The notes under the pieces were generated by a model that was given only the letters and a program-made list of their open reading frames with translations, was not told the DNA's origin and did no database searches. A program made the translations under genes and the position numbers. A stretch of DNA of 46,689 nt from Porphyromonas somerae DSM 23386 (GTDB taxonomy: Bacteria > Bacteroidota > Bacteroidia > Bacteroidales > Porphyromonadaceae), in NCBI RefSeq assembly GCF_000372405.1, contig NZ_AQVC01000017.1, positions 199 to 46,887 on the forward strand. The letters are read 5' to 3'. Of the stretch, positions 24,325-33,609 are shown one piece after another; within the stretch, counting starts at the first letter, position 1; the number at the start of each line of letters is the position of its first letter.

Positions 24325-24433
24325 GATGCAACTCAGCAAAAGTTTAGTTGCATCTCGCCGATTGCTTAGTTGCATCTCAGCAAATGCTTAGTTGCATCTC
24401 GGCAAATGCTTAGTTGCAACTCAACTTTTGCCC
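24325..24433. repeat. 22-bp tandem repeat array, site 1
   Basis: Four head-to-tail 22-base units begin at 24346, 24368, 24390 and 24412, each starting AGTTGCATCTC or AGTTGCAACTC and the first three ending TGCTT. An inverted half-unit GATGCAACT at 24325-24333 pairs with the first unit. A second array of the same unit in opposite orientation is at 34691-34779. There are no unique spacers, so this is not a CRISPR. Confidence 0.75.
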
Positions 24434-24536
24434 TCATACCCCATTAGTTTATGAAGGCCCATAGAATAGACTTAAAGTGCTAGTAGTGGGCAAAGTATTT
24501 CCTTAGATCGCCTTGGTACAAAGTCCCAAAACAAAT

Positions 24537-24568
24537 AAAGCTCGACTGGTATGTGCCAGCCGAGCTTT
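24537..24568 (-). terminator. Intrinsic terminator of the M16 peptidase gene
   Basis: AAAGCTCG (24537-24544) with CTGG inside pairs with CCAG and CGAGCTTT (24561-24568). On the minus strand it is followed by ATTTGTTTT. Confidence 0.75.
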
Positions 24569-24594
24569 ATCTGCATTATATATGGGGGTGTCGC

Positions 24595-27432
24595 TTATTT
24601 CTCTACAGTGACACCGATCTGCTCTAGGTAACGGCCGTTGGCAAGAATATCCTTCAACGCATTGCGTATATCATCAATAGTGATGCTATCAAGTGTCTCA
24701 AGATAATTGTCGTAGGCATTGTCGTTATTGAAGTAGTAGTCTACAAGGATATTCATCCAGTAGCTATTCTCTCTTTGATTTTGCTCGTAGCCCTTCTTCA
24801 TATTGAGGACGGTCTTATTGAAGTACTCGTCGATATTGATGGAACCCTCAGCAATCTGATTGAGCTCGCTCTTTACCTTAGCATTGAGGTGGTCGAGTTG
24901 CTCAGGATTGGTCTGGAAGAATACGAGCAAAGACTCTTCGCCCTTTGGCGCTCTGCTGGTATTGCTCTGTACAGCTACTCCATAAGTGCCACCCTCGTCT
25001 TCGCGGATACTCTTGAAGAACTGCTGGCTGAGTACCTCGCCAAGGATATCGATAATCATATTCTCCTTCAACTCATAAGTACCGTCTTTCACAAATAGAC
25101 CTAGTGAAAGTCCCATAGGGGTTGTTGCCTTTAGCTCCATTTTCTCTTGGTGGCTATTCTTGGCTTTGGCAAAAGCCTTTGACGACTGGTCGGGCTCTAC
25201 GGTATGATTGCCTGGTAGACCACCAATGTAGCGAGCTACTAGAGGTAGTACCTTTTCTTGGTCAAAGCTACCAACGAGGAAGAAGGTGAAGTCACTTGCA
25301 TTGGCAAACCGAGCCTTGTAAGCTTCTAGCATCTTCGCATAGTCTATCTGATCTAGATCTTCGGCTTGTAGCTTATAAGTGAGGTCGTTATCTGGGTAGA
25401 TAAGTCGTGAAGTGTTATCCCAGAAAGCAGTTAGAGGGTCAGCAGCACTTGCCTTGAGCATTGCTTTTGACTTTTCGATGGCTGACTCAAACGCCTCGGT
25501 ATCGCTCCTGAGAGAGGTCATATTGAGATATACAAGCTGGAACATCGTCTCAATATCCTTATCTGATGATGAACCATTGACCCACTCCTTGACTTCGGAT
25601 ACACCTGTGTTGGAAGTAGCTACCTTACCAGCCAATACCTTCATCAGATCTGTAGCACTAAACTTATCAAGCCCACCAATAGTGGCGTATTGCCTTGAGG
25701 CACGGGTATTGATGCTACCTATTTCGTTGGCATACTGTAGATATCCACCGTGGCTTACGCCATAGATGCGAATATCATTTTTCTTATAGTCGGTAGGAAG
25801 TACATATACCTTTGCCCCATTGCTGAATGTCCACAAGGTAGCACCAAACTTAAGGCCTGTTTGCTCTGAAAGAAGCTTGCCTGGCTCTGGTAGATTTTCC
25901 ATCAGCTCTACGCCAGCAAACTCATCTGTGTAGGCTTCAACCTCTTGCTGGAGTGCTTTATTGTATTGCTCTAGCAGCTCAGCCTCTGTAGGGTATTTAA
26001 CCCCCTCCTTTTCAGGAGCCATAAGGGTAACCACTAGGTTCTTAGGCTCTGTATACTGCTGGTAATACTGATTGATGAGCTCTAAAGTAAAGCCTTGAGC
26101 AAGGTTATTCATCAATTGATACTCTACCTCAATTCCAGGGATATAGCCACCCTTGGTGAAGTAGTCGCTATACTCATCGGCGTAGGAGGTATTGGTACGG
26201 TTATCCTTTGAATTCAGAAGGTTTTCGTATGTACTGATCAAGTCTGCCTTGGCACGCTCATACTCGGCTGCTGTGAAGCCGTACTCCTTGGCACGCTTCA
26301 TCTCGGCAACAATGGCATTAAGTGCCTCCTCGGTACGCCCTTCGTGAGCGATCGCGATGAAGCTGGCTTCGTCTTCAGTAGGAACAAATCCCATCACAGA
26401 GCCCATGGACATCCCTGCATACACAAATGGTGCATTGGGTTTGTGGGCAATGTCGGTGAAGCGGTCATTCATCATGCTCGTGATGATGGAAGTGACATAA
26501 TTCATTGCAGGCCCTACTGCAGATGCCTTTAGCTCTCTTGGAAGTGCATCGGTGGAGTAGGAGAATGAGATCATAGTCCGAGTGGTCTCAGGATCTGTCA
26601 CCACAATACCAATGGGCGCTTCACGATCTGGAACCTCTAAATACACGCGCTCAGCAGGATTAACTGGAGCCGGCATATCTGCAAAAGTATCTTTGATCTT
26701 TTGCTCTACATAATCCACATCTACATCACCTACAATGACCAATCCTTGAAGATCGGGACGATACCACTTGTGGTAGTAGTCACGTAGCTCTTGGTAGGTA
26801 AAGTTGCGAATAACATCCATGCTTCCGATAGGAAGTCTGTGGCCATAACGAAGGTCGGGGAAGGTCTTCTTGAGCATGGTGGTCATGGTACGCATGTTGC
26901 CATCTTCGCTCTGTCGCCACTCCTCTTGGATCACACCGCGCTCGTTGTCGATTTCTTCGTCAAGAAGTGCAATGCCATCGCTCCAATCTCTTAGGATCAA
27001 GACGCAAGAATCAATAACTGAGGTGTCGCTCACGGGTGCATCCATAATGGTGTACCTTGTCTCCTCAAAAGAAGTATATGCATTGAGCTCAGCACCGAAT
27101 TTCACGCCGATACTCTCAAGGTAATTGATCATCCCTTTACCAGCAAAGTGGCGAGAGCCATTAAATGCCATATGCTCTAGGAAGTGTGCCAATCCTGATT
27201 GGTTGTCTTCCTCCTGCATTGAGCCTACACGCTGCACGATATAGAAGTTGGCACGCTCTTTAGGCTGTTGGTTGTGGCGAATAAAGTAGGTAAGCCCATT
27301 TGGTAGCTTGCCAACTCGCACATCTTTGTCAATAGGAAGTGGTGCTACTTGATCTTGGGCTGAAGCGACTGAAAAGCCACTCAGCAGTGCGATTAGTAAA
27401 GCACTAATCCATACTTGAATTGTTTTGTTCAT
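24595..27432 (-). CDS. M16 family zinc metallopeptidase, exported
   Basis: 945 residues from the ATG at 27432; the preceding codon is GTG and was not chosen. A signal peptide ends near SVASAQ. The inverted zinc motif HFLEH (LAHFLEHMAFNGSRHF, about 78-93) is in the N-terminal half, and the second M16 half lies beyond about 500, as in pitrilysin-like double-length enzymes. It should degrade peptides in the periplasm or at the surface, matching a proteolytic lifestyle. It stands alone between a terminator and a -7 box about 66 bases upstream. Confidence 0.92.
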   Translation of the reverse strand: MNKTIQVWISALLIALLSGFSVASAQDQVAPLPIDKDVRVGKLPNGLTYFIRHNQQPKERANFYIVQRVGSMQEEDNQSGLAHFLEHMAFNGSRHFAGKGMINYLESIGVKFGAELNAYTSFEETRYTIMDAPVSDTSVIDSCVLILRDWSDGIALLDEEIDNERGVIQEEWRQSEDGNMRTMTTMLKKTFPDLRYGHRLPIGSMDVIRNFTYQELRDYYHKWYRPDLQGLVIVGDVDVDYVEQKIKDTFADMPAPVNPAERVYLEVPDREAPIGIVVTDPETTRTMISFSYSTDALPRELKASAVGPAMNYVTSIITSMMNDRFTDIAHKPNAPFVYAGMSMGSVMGFVPTEDEASFIAIAHEGRTEEALNAIVAEMKRAKEYGFTAAEYERAKADLISTYENLLNSKDNRTNTSYADEYSDYFTKGGYIPGIEVEYQLMNNLAQGFTLELINQYYQQYTEPKNLVVTLMAPEKEGVKYPTEAELLEQYNKALQQEVEAYTDEFAGVELMENLPEPGKLLSEQTGLKFGATLWTFSNGAKVYVLPTDYKKNDIRIYGVSHGGYLQYANEIGSINTRASRQYATIGGLDKFSATDLMKVLAGKVATSNTGVSEVKEWVNGSSSDKDIETMFQLVYLNMTSLRSDTEAFESAIEKSKAMLKASAADPLTAFWDNTSRLIYPDNDLTYKLQAEDLDQIDYAKMLEAYKARFANASDFTFFLVGSFDQEKVLPLVARYIGGLPGNHTVEPDQSSKAFAKAKNSHQEKMELKATTPMGLSLGLFVKDGTYELKENMIIDILGEVLSQQFFKSIREDEGGTYGVAVQSNTSRAPKGEESLLVFFQTNPEQLDHLNAKVKSELNQIAEGSINIDEYFNKTVLNMKKGYEQNQRENSYWMNILVDYYFNNDNAYDNYLETLDSITIDDIRNALKDILANGRYLEQIGVTVEK

Positions 27433-27500
27433 CACTTAAATCATTATGTTATTTACTGATTACTATTCTACTAGTTGCCTTCCCCCACTTATCATTGGCA

Positions 27501-27508
27501 CAAATTTA
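27501..27508 (-). promoter_or_regulatory. Candidate -7 box for the M16 peptidase gene
   Basis: The minus strand reads TAAATTTG (TAnnTTTG), 69 bases before the ATG. Confidence 0.4.
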
Positions 27509-27584
27509 TATATAAATCTTGAGATTTTCTCCTCTCAATATGGATGTTGAGCTTTATTTACATTGAATGCTATAAAATAAAGAT

Positions 27585-27622
27585 AGTTGGTTCATCAGAT
27601 AGGATCTCTGAATGAACCAACT
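27585..27622 (-). terminator. Intrinsic terminator of nrdJ
   Basis: AGTTGGTTCAT with CAGA pairs with TCTG and ATGAACCAACT, with one bulge. On the minus strand it is followed by ATCTTTATTTTATAG. Confidence 0.65.
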
Positions 27623-27655
27623 ACTTTCATTTACAATGATATTTGCTGAATGCGA

Positions 27656-30211
27656 TCAACCGCACTTGGAGTTACCGCAGTTTTGACAGATAAGGCAACC
27701 CTCTTGGTAGACCAAATCTTCTGAACCGCAGTTGGGGCATTTCTGCCCAGTTGCTTTTTGACCTGTAGCGACATACTTGCGAAGTGCACGCTCAACACCA
27801 TTTTTCCAAGTGTTGATGGACTCATCATTGAGCTCCATTCCTTGTACTAGTGCAATCACCTGGTCAATAGGCATTCCGTAGCGAAGTACTCCACTGATTA
27901 GCTTGGCGTAATTCCAGAACTCTGGATTGAACTTAGTGTCGAGTGCTTCACAAGTCACCTTGAGCCCTCTCTTATTGCTATACTGGAAGTCGTAGTGCTT
28001 GGTGCCATCAGGGTCATAAGCCTTGATGATTAAGCCCTTATTGATGCGCTTGGGGATATAAAGCCCCTCATCCTCATCGTCGATACCGGTAAAGATCTCG
28101 TAGGGGCGACCATCTACTAGACCGATGAAGGCGATCCACTTCTCTTTATTATTTTGGAAGCGAACAATGTCGGCCTCTAGCTCGGTAGGACGCTTTTGTG
28201 GCATTTTGAATGGAATGGAGGTAGTATCCTCTGCTTCGGCTGGGGTGCTCTTTTTCTTAGGCTCCGCAGCGACCAATACTCCAGTCCTCGACCCATCACG
28301 ATAGATAGTACAGCCCTTGCAGCCCTCACTCCAAGCAGTAATGTAAAGCTCATTCACGAGTGCTTCATCTACATCATTAGGAAGGTTCACGGTAACGCTA
28401 ATAGAGTGGTCCACCCACTTCTGCATCTGACCTTGCATACGGACCTTGGCCACCCAGTCAACGTCGTTGGAGGTAGCCTTGTAATAAGGCGACTTTGCTA
28501 CAAGGTCATCTATCTCTTCCTGGCTATAGTCTTTATCAGGGTCATAGCCATTAGCCTTCATCCAAGTCTTGAAGTGGTGGTGGTACACGATGTACTCCTC
28601 CCACTGGTCGCCCATCTCATCAACGAAGGTGGGCTTGGAATTTTCTAGCTCATTACTATTGACTTTACGGCGTCTCTTGTATACAGGCATAAACACTGGC
28701 TCAATGCCGGAGGTGGTTTGAGTCATAATACTGGTGGAGCCAGTAGGTGCAATGGTGAGGCAAGCGATGTTGCGACGACCATACTTCACCATGTTGTCGT
28801 ATAGCTTAGGATCAGCCGCCTTAATACGCAGCATCATCGGATTATTAGCCTCACGCTTGGCATCATAGATCTCAAAAGCCCCACGCTCCTTAGCCATATT
28901 AACGGAGCTTTCATAAGCGCTCAAAGCCAAGGTCTTTTGTACCTTCACTGCATGCTCGGTGGCCTCTTCTGTGCCATAGCGTAAGCCCAGGGCAGCCAAC
29001 ATATCCCCTTCTCCAGTAATACCTAGTCCTGTACGGCGTCCCATCAAAGTCTTACGTCTGATTTTTTGCCAAAGCTCCATCTCAGTACGCTTGATATCGT
29101 CACCCTCGGGGTCGCTTTCAATCTTCTTAATGATTTCATCGATCTTTTCGCTCTCGAGGTCGATAATGTCGTCCATGATCCTTTGGGCATATCCAATGTG
29201 CTCTTTGAAAAGATCAAAATTGAACTTTGCTTTATCTGTAAATGGATTCTCAACGTATCCATAAAGATTAATGGCTAATAGACGGCAGCTATCATAAGGG
29301 CAAAGAGGAATCTCTCCACAGGGATTGGTAGAGATGGTCTTGAACCCTAAGTCGGCATAGCAATCGGGCAGTGACTCCCTAATGATCGTATCCCAGAATA
29401 GCACTCCTGGCTCGGCACTCTTCCATGCGTTGTGGATGATTTTATTCCACAATTCACGGGCTTTGATAGTCCTCTTTACTTTCGGATCGCTTACCTCAAT
29501 CGGGTATTGTAGTGTGTACTCTCCATCCTCCACCACAGCCCTCATAAATTCGTCGCTGATGCGGACCGAAATGTTGGCGCCAGTGATCTTGCCCTCCTCA
29601 AGCTTTGCATCAATGAAAGACTCACTATCGGGGTGCTGAATAGAGACAGATAGCATCAAAGCTCCACGGCGCCCATCCTGAGCTACCTCACGAGTGGAGT
29701 TGGAGTACCTATTCATAAAGGAGGCAAGACCCGTAGAGGTCAGTGCAGAATTCTTTACAGGTGAACCCGCAGGACGTATATAGGAAAGGTCTTGACCAAC
29801 GCCACCACGTCGCTTCATCAGCTGCACTTGCTCCTCGTCCATCTTGAATATACCGCCATAGCTATCGCTAGGTCCGTCCATACCAATCACAAAGCAATTG
29901 GAGAGCGACGCCACTTGGAAGTTATTGCCAATCCCAGTCATAGGACTTCCTTGTGGCACAACATACTTGAAGTGGTCCATTAGCTCAAAGATCTTCTCCT
30001 CGCTAAGGGGGTTGGGGTACTTAGCCTCGATACGAGCAATCTCAGAGGCAATACGATGGTGCATATCGGTAGGCGTGCACTCTAGTAGCCTCCCCTTCCC
30101 ATCTTTTAGTGCATACTTAGAGCACCACACTTTTGTGGCAAGCTCATCGCCCTTAAAGTACTCCAGAGTAGCTTTATAGGCTTCATCAAAGGTGTAATAC
30201 TTCTTTTCCAT
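27656..30211 (-). CDS. nrdJ: Adenosylcobalamin-dependent ribonucleotide reductase (class II)
   Basis: An 851-residue class II reductase that makes deoxyribonucleotides using adenosylcobalamin as radical source. NPCGEIPL carries Cys298 and Glu300, the thiyl and acid residues of the active site; RRGGVGQDLSYIRPAG and PTGSTSIMTQTTSGIEP are further family motifs. The C-terminus ends in a zinc-ribbon-like block with paired cysteines (CPNCGSEDL, CLICQNCGNSKCG). It needs no oxygen, which suits an anaerobe, but needs B12; the cob genes at 42.0-44.9 kb supply part of that path. It is a single-gene unit with a terminator; no cobalamin riboswitch was seen upstream. Confidence 0.95.
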   Translation of the reverse strand: MEKKYYTFDEAYKATLEYFKGDELATKVWCSKYALKDGKGRLLECTPTDMHHRIASEIARIEAKYPNPLSEEKIFELMDHFKYVVPQGSPMTGIGNNFQVASLSNCFVIGMDGPSDSYGGIFKMDEEQVQLMKRRGGVGQDLSYIRPAGSPVKNSALTSTGLASFMNRYSNSTREVAQDGRRGALMLSVSIQHPDSESFIDAKLEEGKITGANISVRISDEFMRAVVEDGEYTLQYPIEVSDPKVKRTIKARELWNKIIHNAWKSAEPGVLFWDTIIRESLPDCYADLGFKTISTNPCGEIPLCPYDSCRLLAINLYGYVENPFTDKAKFNFDLFKEHIGYAQRIMDDIIDLESEKIDEIIKKIESDPEGDDIKRTEMELWQKIRRKTLMGRRTGLGITGEGDMLAALGLRYGTEEATEHAVKVQKTLALSAYESSVNMAKERGAFEIYDAKREANNPMMLRIKAADPKLYDNMVKYGRRNIACLTIAPTGSTSIMTQTTSGIEPVFMPVYKRRRKVNSNELENSKPTFVDEMGDQWEEYIVYHHHFKTWMKANGYDPDKDYSQEEIDDLVAKSPYYKATSNDVDWVAKVRMQGQMQKWVDHSISVTVNLPNDVDEALVNELYITAWSEGCKGCTIYRDGSRTGVLVAAEPKKKSTPAEAEDTTSIPFKMPQKRPTELEADIVRFQNNKEKWIAFIGLVDGRPYEIFTGIDDEDEGLYIPKRINKGLIIKAYDPDGTKHYDFQYSNKRGLKVTCEALDTKFNPEFWNYAKLISGVLRYGMPIDQVIALVQGMELNDESINTWKNGVERALRKYVATGQKATGQKCPNCGSEDLVYQEGCLICQNCGNSKCG

Positions 30212-30493
30212 TTGGTGCTATATGTTTATATCTAATTATAGGCTATTAAAACCTAGTAAGTCAGTCAAGTGTATGAAAGATAAGCATTGAAGCGTTCTCC
30301 ATTTTTGCAAACAAAGATAACCGAATTATCTCACAAGTTGACCAGAATTAACCATTATATTTGTGCGAAAGAAGTATATATTGTATGTTGTAGCTACTAT
30401 AGTTGTTGATTATCAGTTGAATATAATGTATTTGTCTATAACGATTTGGGAGGTTTAATGGACTATAGTATTGTGACGAGTTGTCCAAAATAA
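30212..30493. other. Gap between nrdJ and mscL
   Basis: AT-rich DNA with no credible ORF. It holds the nrdJ -7 box near 30312; the remainder to the mscL terminator shows no repeat or RNA gene that I recognise. Confidence 0.5.
30312..30319 (-). promoter_or_regulatory. Candidate -7 box for nrdJ
   Basis: The minus strand reads TATCTTTG, about 100 bases before the nrdJ ATG, with a TTG 14 bases further upstream. A leader of that length leaves room for regulation, but no known riboswitch fold is apparent. Confidence 0.4.
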
Positions 30494-30533
30494 AAAGTTG
30501 CCACAACACCGAGTGGTGAATTGTGGCAACTTT
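30494..30533 (-). terminator. Intrinsic terminator of mscL
   Basis: AAAGTTGCCACAA and TTGTGGCAACTTT form a 13-bp perfect stem with an inner CACC/GGTG stem; the minus strand continues TTATTTTGG. Confidence 0.85.
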
Positions 30534-30554
30534 GTGATAGAATTATAGTCGGTC

Positions 30555-30986
30555 TTATTGCTTCTTAAGTAAGTCTCTAATCTCCTCAAGAAGGACTACA
30601 TCATCGGGCTTAGCTGCTGGCTTCTCTGGCTCTTTTGGCTTCTCCTCCTCCACAGCTCTCTTCAGCTGATTAATTCCTTTCACCATCGTAAAGATCGCAA
30701 ATGCAATGATTAGAAAGTCTACAACCGTCTGTATGAATGAACCATAATTTAAGGTCACAAGTGGCTGAATAACCTCGCCCAGCTCATTGAGCTTCTCATG
30801 CTGTAGCACTATTTTCAAGTCTGTAAAGTCTACTCCGCCAAGAAGTAAACCGATAGGTGGCATTATTATATCATTCACTACCGATGATACGATCTTACCA
30901 AAAGCACCGCCGATGACTACACCGACAGCCATATCTAGCACATTGCCTCTAGATACGAACTCCTTAAACTCTTCAAAAAATGCCAT
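30555..30986 (-). CDS. mscL: Large-conductance mechanosensitive channel MscL
   Basis: A 143-residue inner-membrane channel that opens under high membrane tension to release solutes on osmotic downshock. An amphipathic N-terminal helix ([12 protein letters not shown]) precedes the pore-lining first segment ([20 protein letters not shown], about 18-37), then a periplasmic loop and a second segment ([18 protein letters not shown]). The cytoplasmic end has the usual charged helix with a Lys/Glu/Pro-rich stretch. It follows nhaA by 39 bases, with a duplicated 13-mer between them, and is followed by a strong terminator. Confidence 0.95.
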   Translation of the reverse strand: MAFFEEFKEFVSRGNVLDMAVGVVIGGAFGKIVSSVVNDIIMPPIGLLLGGVDFTDLKIVLQHEKLNELGEVIQPLVTLNYGSFIQTVVDFLIIAFAIFTMVKGINQLKRAVEEEKPKEPEKPAAKPDDVVLLEEIRDLLKKQ

Positions 30987-30999
30987 AAAATATACTTTT

Positions 31000-31025
31000 A
31001 ACTTGTTGATATAACTTGTTGATAA
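31000..31025. repeat. Tandem 13-bp duplication between nhaA and mscL
   Basis: AACTTGTTGATAT (31000-31012) is followed directly by AACTTGTTGATAA (31013-31025). It fills most of the 39-base gap; probably slippage. Confidence 0.7.
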
Positions 31026-32447
31026 TTAATTATTGCTTGCTAGGTATTCCTTGTACTCTTGGCTTGCCGCCCCTCGTCCCTTTTTCGCCTCCCATTTAAG
31101 GATAGCACTGAGTGCCAATACCCCCACAATGCCTGATACCACAGTGCCGACAATAATACCCAGCTTAGCCATATTGAGGTATTCAGTCGCTTCTGCTCCT
31201 ATCCCTTGATAAGCCAGAGCTGCAAGGAAAAGAGAAACGGTAAAGCCAATACCACCAAATATCGATATGCCAAATACATTGGCGTAGGTGACCCCTGGGG
31301 TCAGCTTTACTAGTCTTAGCTTGGTAGCTAGGAAAGTGAAACCGAATATACCAATTGTCTTCCCGACGAAAAGACCCACTGCAACGGCAATTGCTACACC
31401 TATCGCAGCCGAACCTGTCATTTCCCCAAAAGCGATACCTGAGTTGGAGAAGGCAAATAGTGGCAACACCAGGTAATGCACCCAAGGCGATACCTCGTGC
31501 TCCATAATCTGCACTGGTGAGATGGTGCGTTGTATTCTTCTTTGAGTCACCTGCATATCACCTATGTAGTCGTCATCAAGAAAATCTTTTTGTACATAGC
31601 CCTCCTGTTTTGATGTCGCCACATGGATATCCAGTCGCTTCATATCCTCCTCAAGATCTTTTGGATGAATCGTTGGCTTATGTGGAATAACTAGGGCGAG
31701 CAGCACCCCCGCAATCGTGGAGTGGATACCAGAGTGCATAAAGAAGGTCCACACAATAAATAGAAGGATATAGTAGGTCGAGCTCTTAGTCACTCCATTT
31801 TTAGAGAAGAGGTAGGCGATGATAATGGTCGCTATACCCAATGCCAAGGGGATCCACTGAATTCCAGATGAGTAGAAGATAGCGATTACTAGTATGCCTG
31901 CGATATCATCTACCACCGCCAACGCCATCAAGAATAGCTTGAGTGTCACTGGCACACGTTTTCCCAGTAGCCCGAGTACTGCTAGCGAAAAGGCAATATC
32001 TGTAGCCATAGGTATAGTCACACCTCTCAGGGCGATAGGGTCTTGATTTTCTATCGCCAAGAATAGTAGCACCGGCATAATGATACCACCGCATGCAGCA
32101 AGCGTTGGTAGCATCGCTTTCCGCACGGAGCTGAGGGAGCCATTGACCATTTCTCGCTTAATCTCTAGTCCTACACTAAAGAAAAAGAGCACCATCAAGG
32201 CATCATTGATAAACTCCGTGAGGGTCATGGTACGGCCATGAACTTGGAAAAACTTATAGCCTCCAATCTCTAGATTAACTGGAGCATCCAGAATGCGTGT
32301 GTAGAGCCCCGATAGAGATGAATTGGCAAATATGATGGCCAATATTGCTGCGGAAAACATAAAGACAGAGGGATTAATTCCTCCGATCCATTTGGTAAAG
32401 CGTCTCAAGGGATTCGTCCCTCGTATGGCTGTATCAACTGTTGGCAT
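31026..32447 (-). CDS. nhaA: Na+/H+ antiporter NhaA
   Basis: A 473-residue inner-membrane antiporter that exports sodium in exchange for protons. The paired aspartates of the ion site are visible in ALAVVDDIAGILVIAIFY, and MATDIAFSLAVLGLLGKRVP is also typical. About twelve hydrophobic segments are spread over the protein. A hydrophilic insert of about 60 residues (KDLEEDMKRLDIHVATSKQ and on) lies between the two halves, where other longer NhaA proteins also have one, making it longer than the E. coli protein (388). It probably shares a transcript with mscL, both dealing with ion and osmotic stress. Confidence 0.94.
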   Translation of the reverse strand: MPTVDTAIRGTNPLRRFTKWIGGINPSVFMFSAAILAIIFANSSLSGLYTRILDAPVNLEIGGYKFFQVHGRTMTLTEFINDALMVLFFFSVGLEIKREMVNGSLSSVRKAMLPTLAACGGIIMPVLLFLAIENQDPIALRGVTIPMATDIAFSLAVLGLLGKRVPVTLKLFLMALAVVDDIAGILVIAIFYSSGIQWIPLALGIATIIIAYLFSKNGVTKSSTYYILLFIVWTFFMHSGIHSTIAGVLLALVIPHKPTIHPKDLEEDMKRLDIHVATSKQEGYVQKDFLDDDYIGDMQVTQRRIQRTISPVQIMEHEVSPWVHYLVLPLFAFSNSGIAFGEMTGSAAIGVAIAVAVGLFVGKTIGIFGFTFLATKLRLVKLTPGVTYANVFGISIFGGIGFTVSLFLAALAYQGIGAEATEYLNMAKLGIIVGTVVSGIVGVLALSAILKWEAKKGRGAASQEYKEYLASNN

Positions 32448-32493
32448 TGGATTCTTTATTTATATATGTGTGTGTATTACTATTGTGTTTGCT

Positions 32494-33609
32494 TTATCTA
32501 TGAGTGATTTCCACCTTTGATGTAGGGGGAAACTCCGAGTTCCTCGCTTCCACGGCAGCGACTAAATTATCGGCAAGGTTGTGAAAAGCGATGCCCATAA
32601 TCGCATCATCTCTAGTGGCAATCGGATCGCCACTGTCTGCTGCCTCCCGTACACTCTGTACGAGTGGTATCTGCCCTAGTAGCTTCACACCAAGTTCTTC
32701 AGCCATTATCTTACCCCCATCCTTGCCAAAGATATAGTATCTATTTTGTGGCAACTCGGCTGGAGTAAACCACGACATATTTTCCACCACACCGAGGATG
32801 GGCACATTGATCTTCTCGTCACGAAACATACTGATTCCTTTTCGGGCATCATCGGTGGCTACATTCTGCGGAGTGGTCACCACCACCACACCGGTTAGCC
32901 CTAGCATCTGAATAAGGGATAGGTGGATATCAGAGGTGCCTGGAGGTAGGTCAATTAGCAGATAGTCTAGCTCACCCCAATTGCCCTCTCTAATCAATTG
33001 CCCCATCGCATTCGAAGCCATCGTCCCTCGCCACACAATAGCATCCTCCTTATTCACGAAAAAACCTATGGAGAGCACCTTTACCCCATATTTTACTGGG
33101 GGGTCAATCAGCTCCTTGCCATCCACTTCTACCAGGACGGGACGGCTCCCCTCCAAGTGAAGCATCCGAGGGATAGAAGGACCATAGATATCGGCATCTA
33201 GCAGACCCACTTTATACCCTGCTTTGGCCAAAGAGACTGCTAGGTTGGAGGTCACCGTGCTCTTACCTACACCGCCTTTACCACTATGAATGGCTACAAC
33301 ATTCTTCACATAAGGGAGGATTTTATCCTCTGCCGGTGTGGGTGGAAGCTCAGGAAATATCGGTGTGATATTTCCTTTTATTTCCATTGACTCATCCACC
33401 TGGCTCAATAACACAGACTCGGCTGTCTTAATCACTGACTTATAGAAAGGATCCTTCGCCTTCCTGAATCGGATTGAAAAGGAGACCTTATTGCCTTCGA
33501 TCTTTATGTCGTTCTGCACCATACCGCTGGAGACAATGTTTTCATTTTCCCCAGGGTACGTAATTGCCTTTAAGGCATCCAATATATTTTGTTCTGTAAT
33601 TCTACTCAT
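32494..33609 (-). CDS. mrp: Mrp/NBP35-family iron-sulfur carrier ATPase
   Basis: A 371-residue cytoplasmic protein thought to carry and deliver Fe-S clusters. An N-terminal MIP18/DUF59 domain (about 1-95, LDALKAITYPGENENIVSSG) precedes the deviant Walker A SGKGGVGKSTVTSNLAVSLA and the LLDADIYGPSIPRML motif. The CxxC pair that binds the bridging cluster in E. coli Mrp is absent; the segment reads ENMSWFTPAELPQNRYYIFG, a form common in Bacteroidetes. Its ATG overlaps the trmB stop as ATGA. Confidence 0.92.
   Translation of the reverse strand: MSRITEQNILDALKAITYPGENENIVSSGMVQNDIKIEGNKVSFSIRFRKAKDPFYKSVIKTAESVLLSQVDESMEIKGNITPIFPELPPTPAEDKILPYVKNVVAIHSGKGGVGKSTVTSNLAVSLAKAGYKVGLLDADIYGPSIPRMLHLEGSRPVLVEVDGKELIDPPVKYGVKVLSIGFFVNKEDAIVWRGTMASNAMGQLIREGNWGELDYLLIDLPPGTSDIHLSLIQMLGLTGVVVVTTPQNVATDDARKGISMFRDEKINVPILGVVENMSWFTPAELPQNRYYIFGKDGGKIMAEELGVKLLGQIPLVQSVREAADSGDPIATRDDAIMGIAFHNLADNLVAAVEARNSEFPPTSKVEITHR

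Larger units (their letters stand above)
23798..24594. other. Gene-free 800-base gap with repeats
   Basis: No credible gene is seen on either strand. The gap holds a degraded fragment of the hairpin element (24018-24110), a 22-bp tandem array (24325-24433) and the M16 protease terminator near the right end. The stretch 24160-24320 shows nothing I recognise. Confidence 0.6.

Noticed and set aside
24325-24433. Possible CRISPR array
   Set aside because: The 22-base units are directly adjacent without unique spacers, and no cas gene is in the window.
23798-24594. tRNA or other stable RNA gene in the large gaps
   Set aside because: No cloverleaf, TTCGA-type arm or CCA-proximal stem was recognised by eye here or at 34386-35178; a tRNA scan would settle it.
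30212-30320. Cobalamin riboswitch before nrdJ
   Set aside because: I could not find the conserved B12-box or a matching fold in the leader; a covariance-model search would be decisive.
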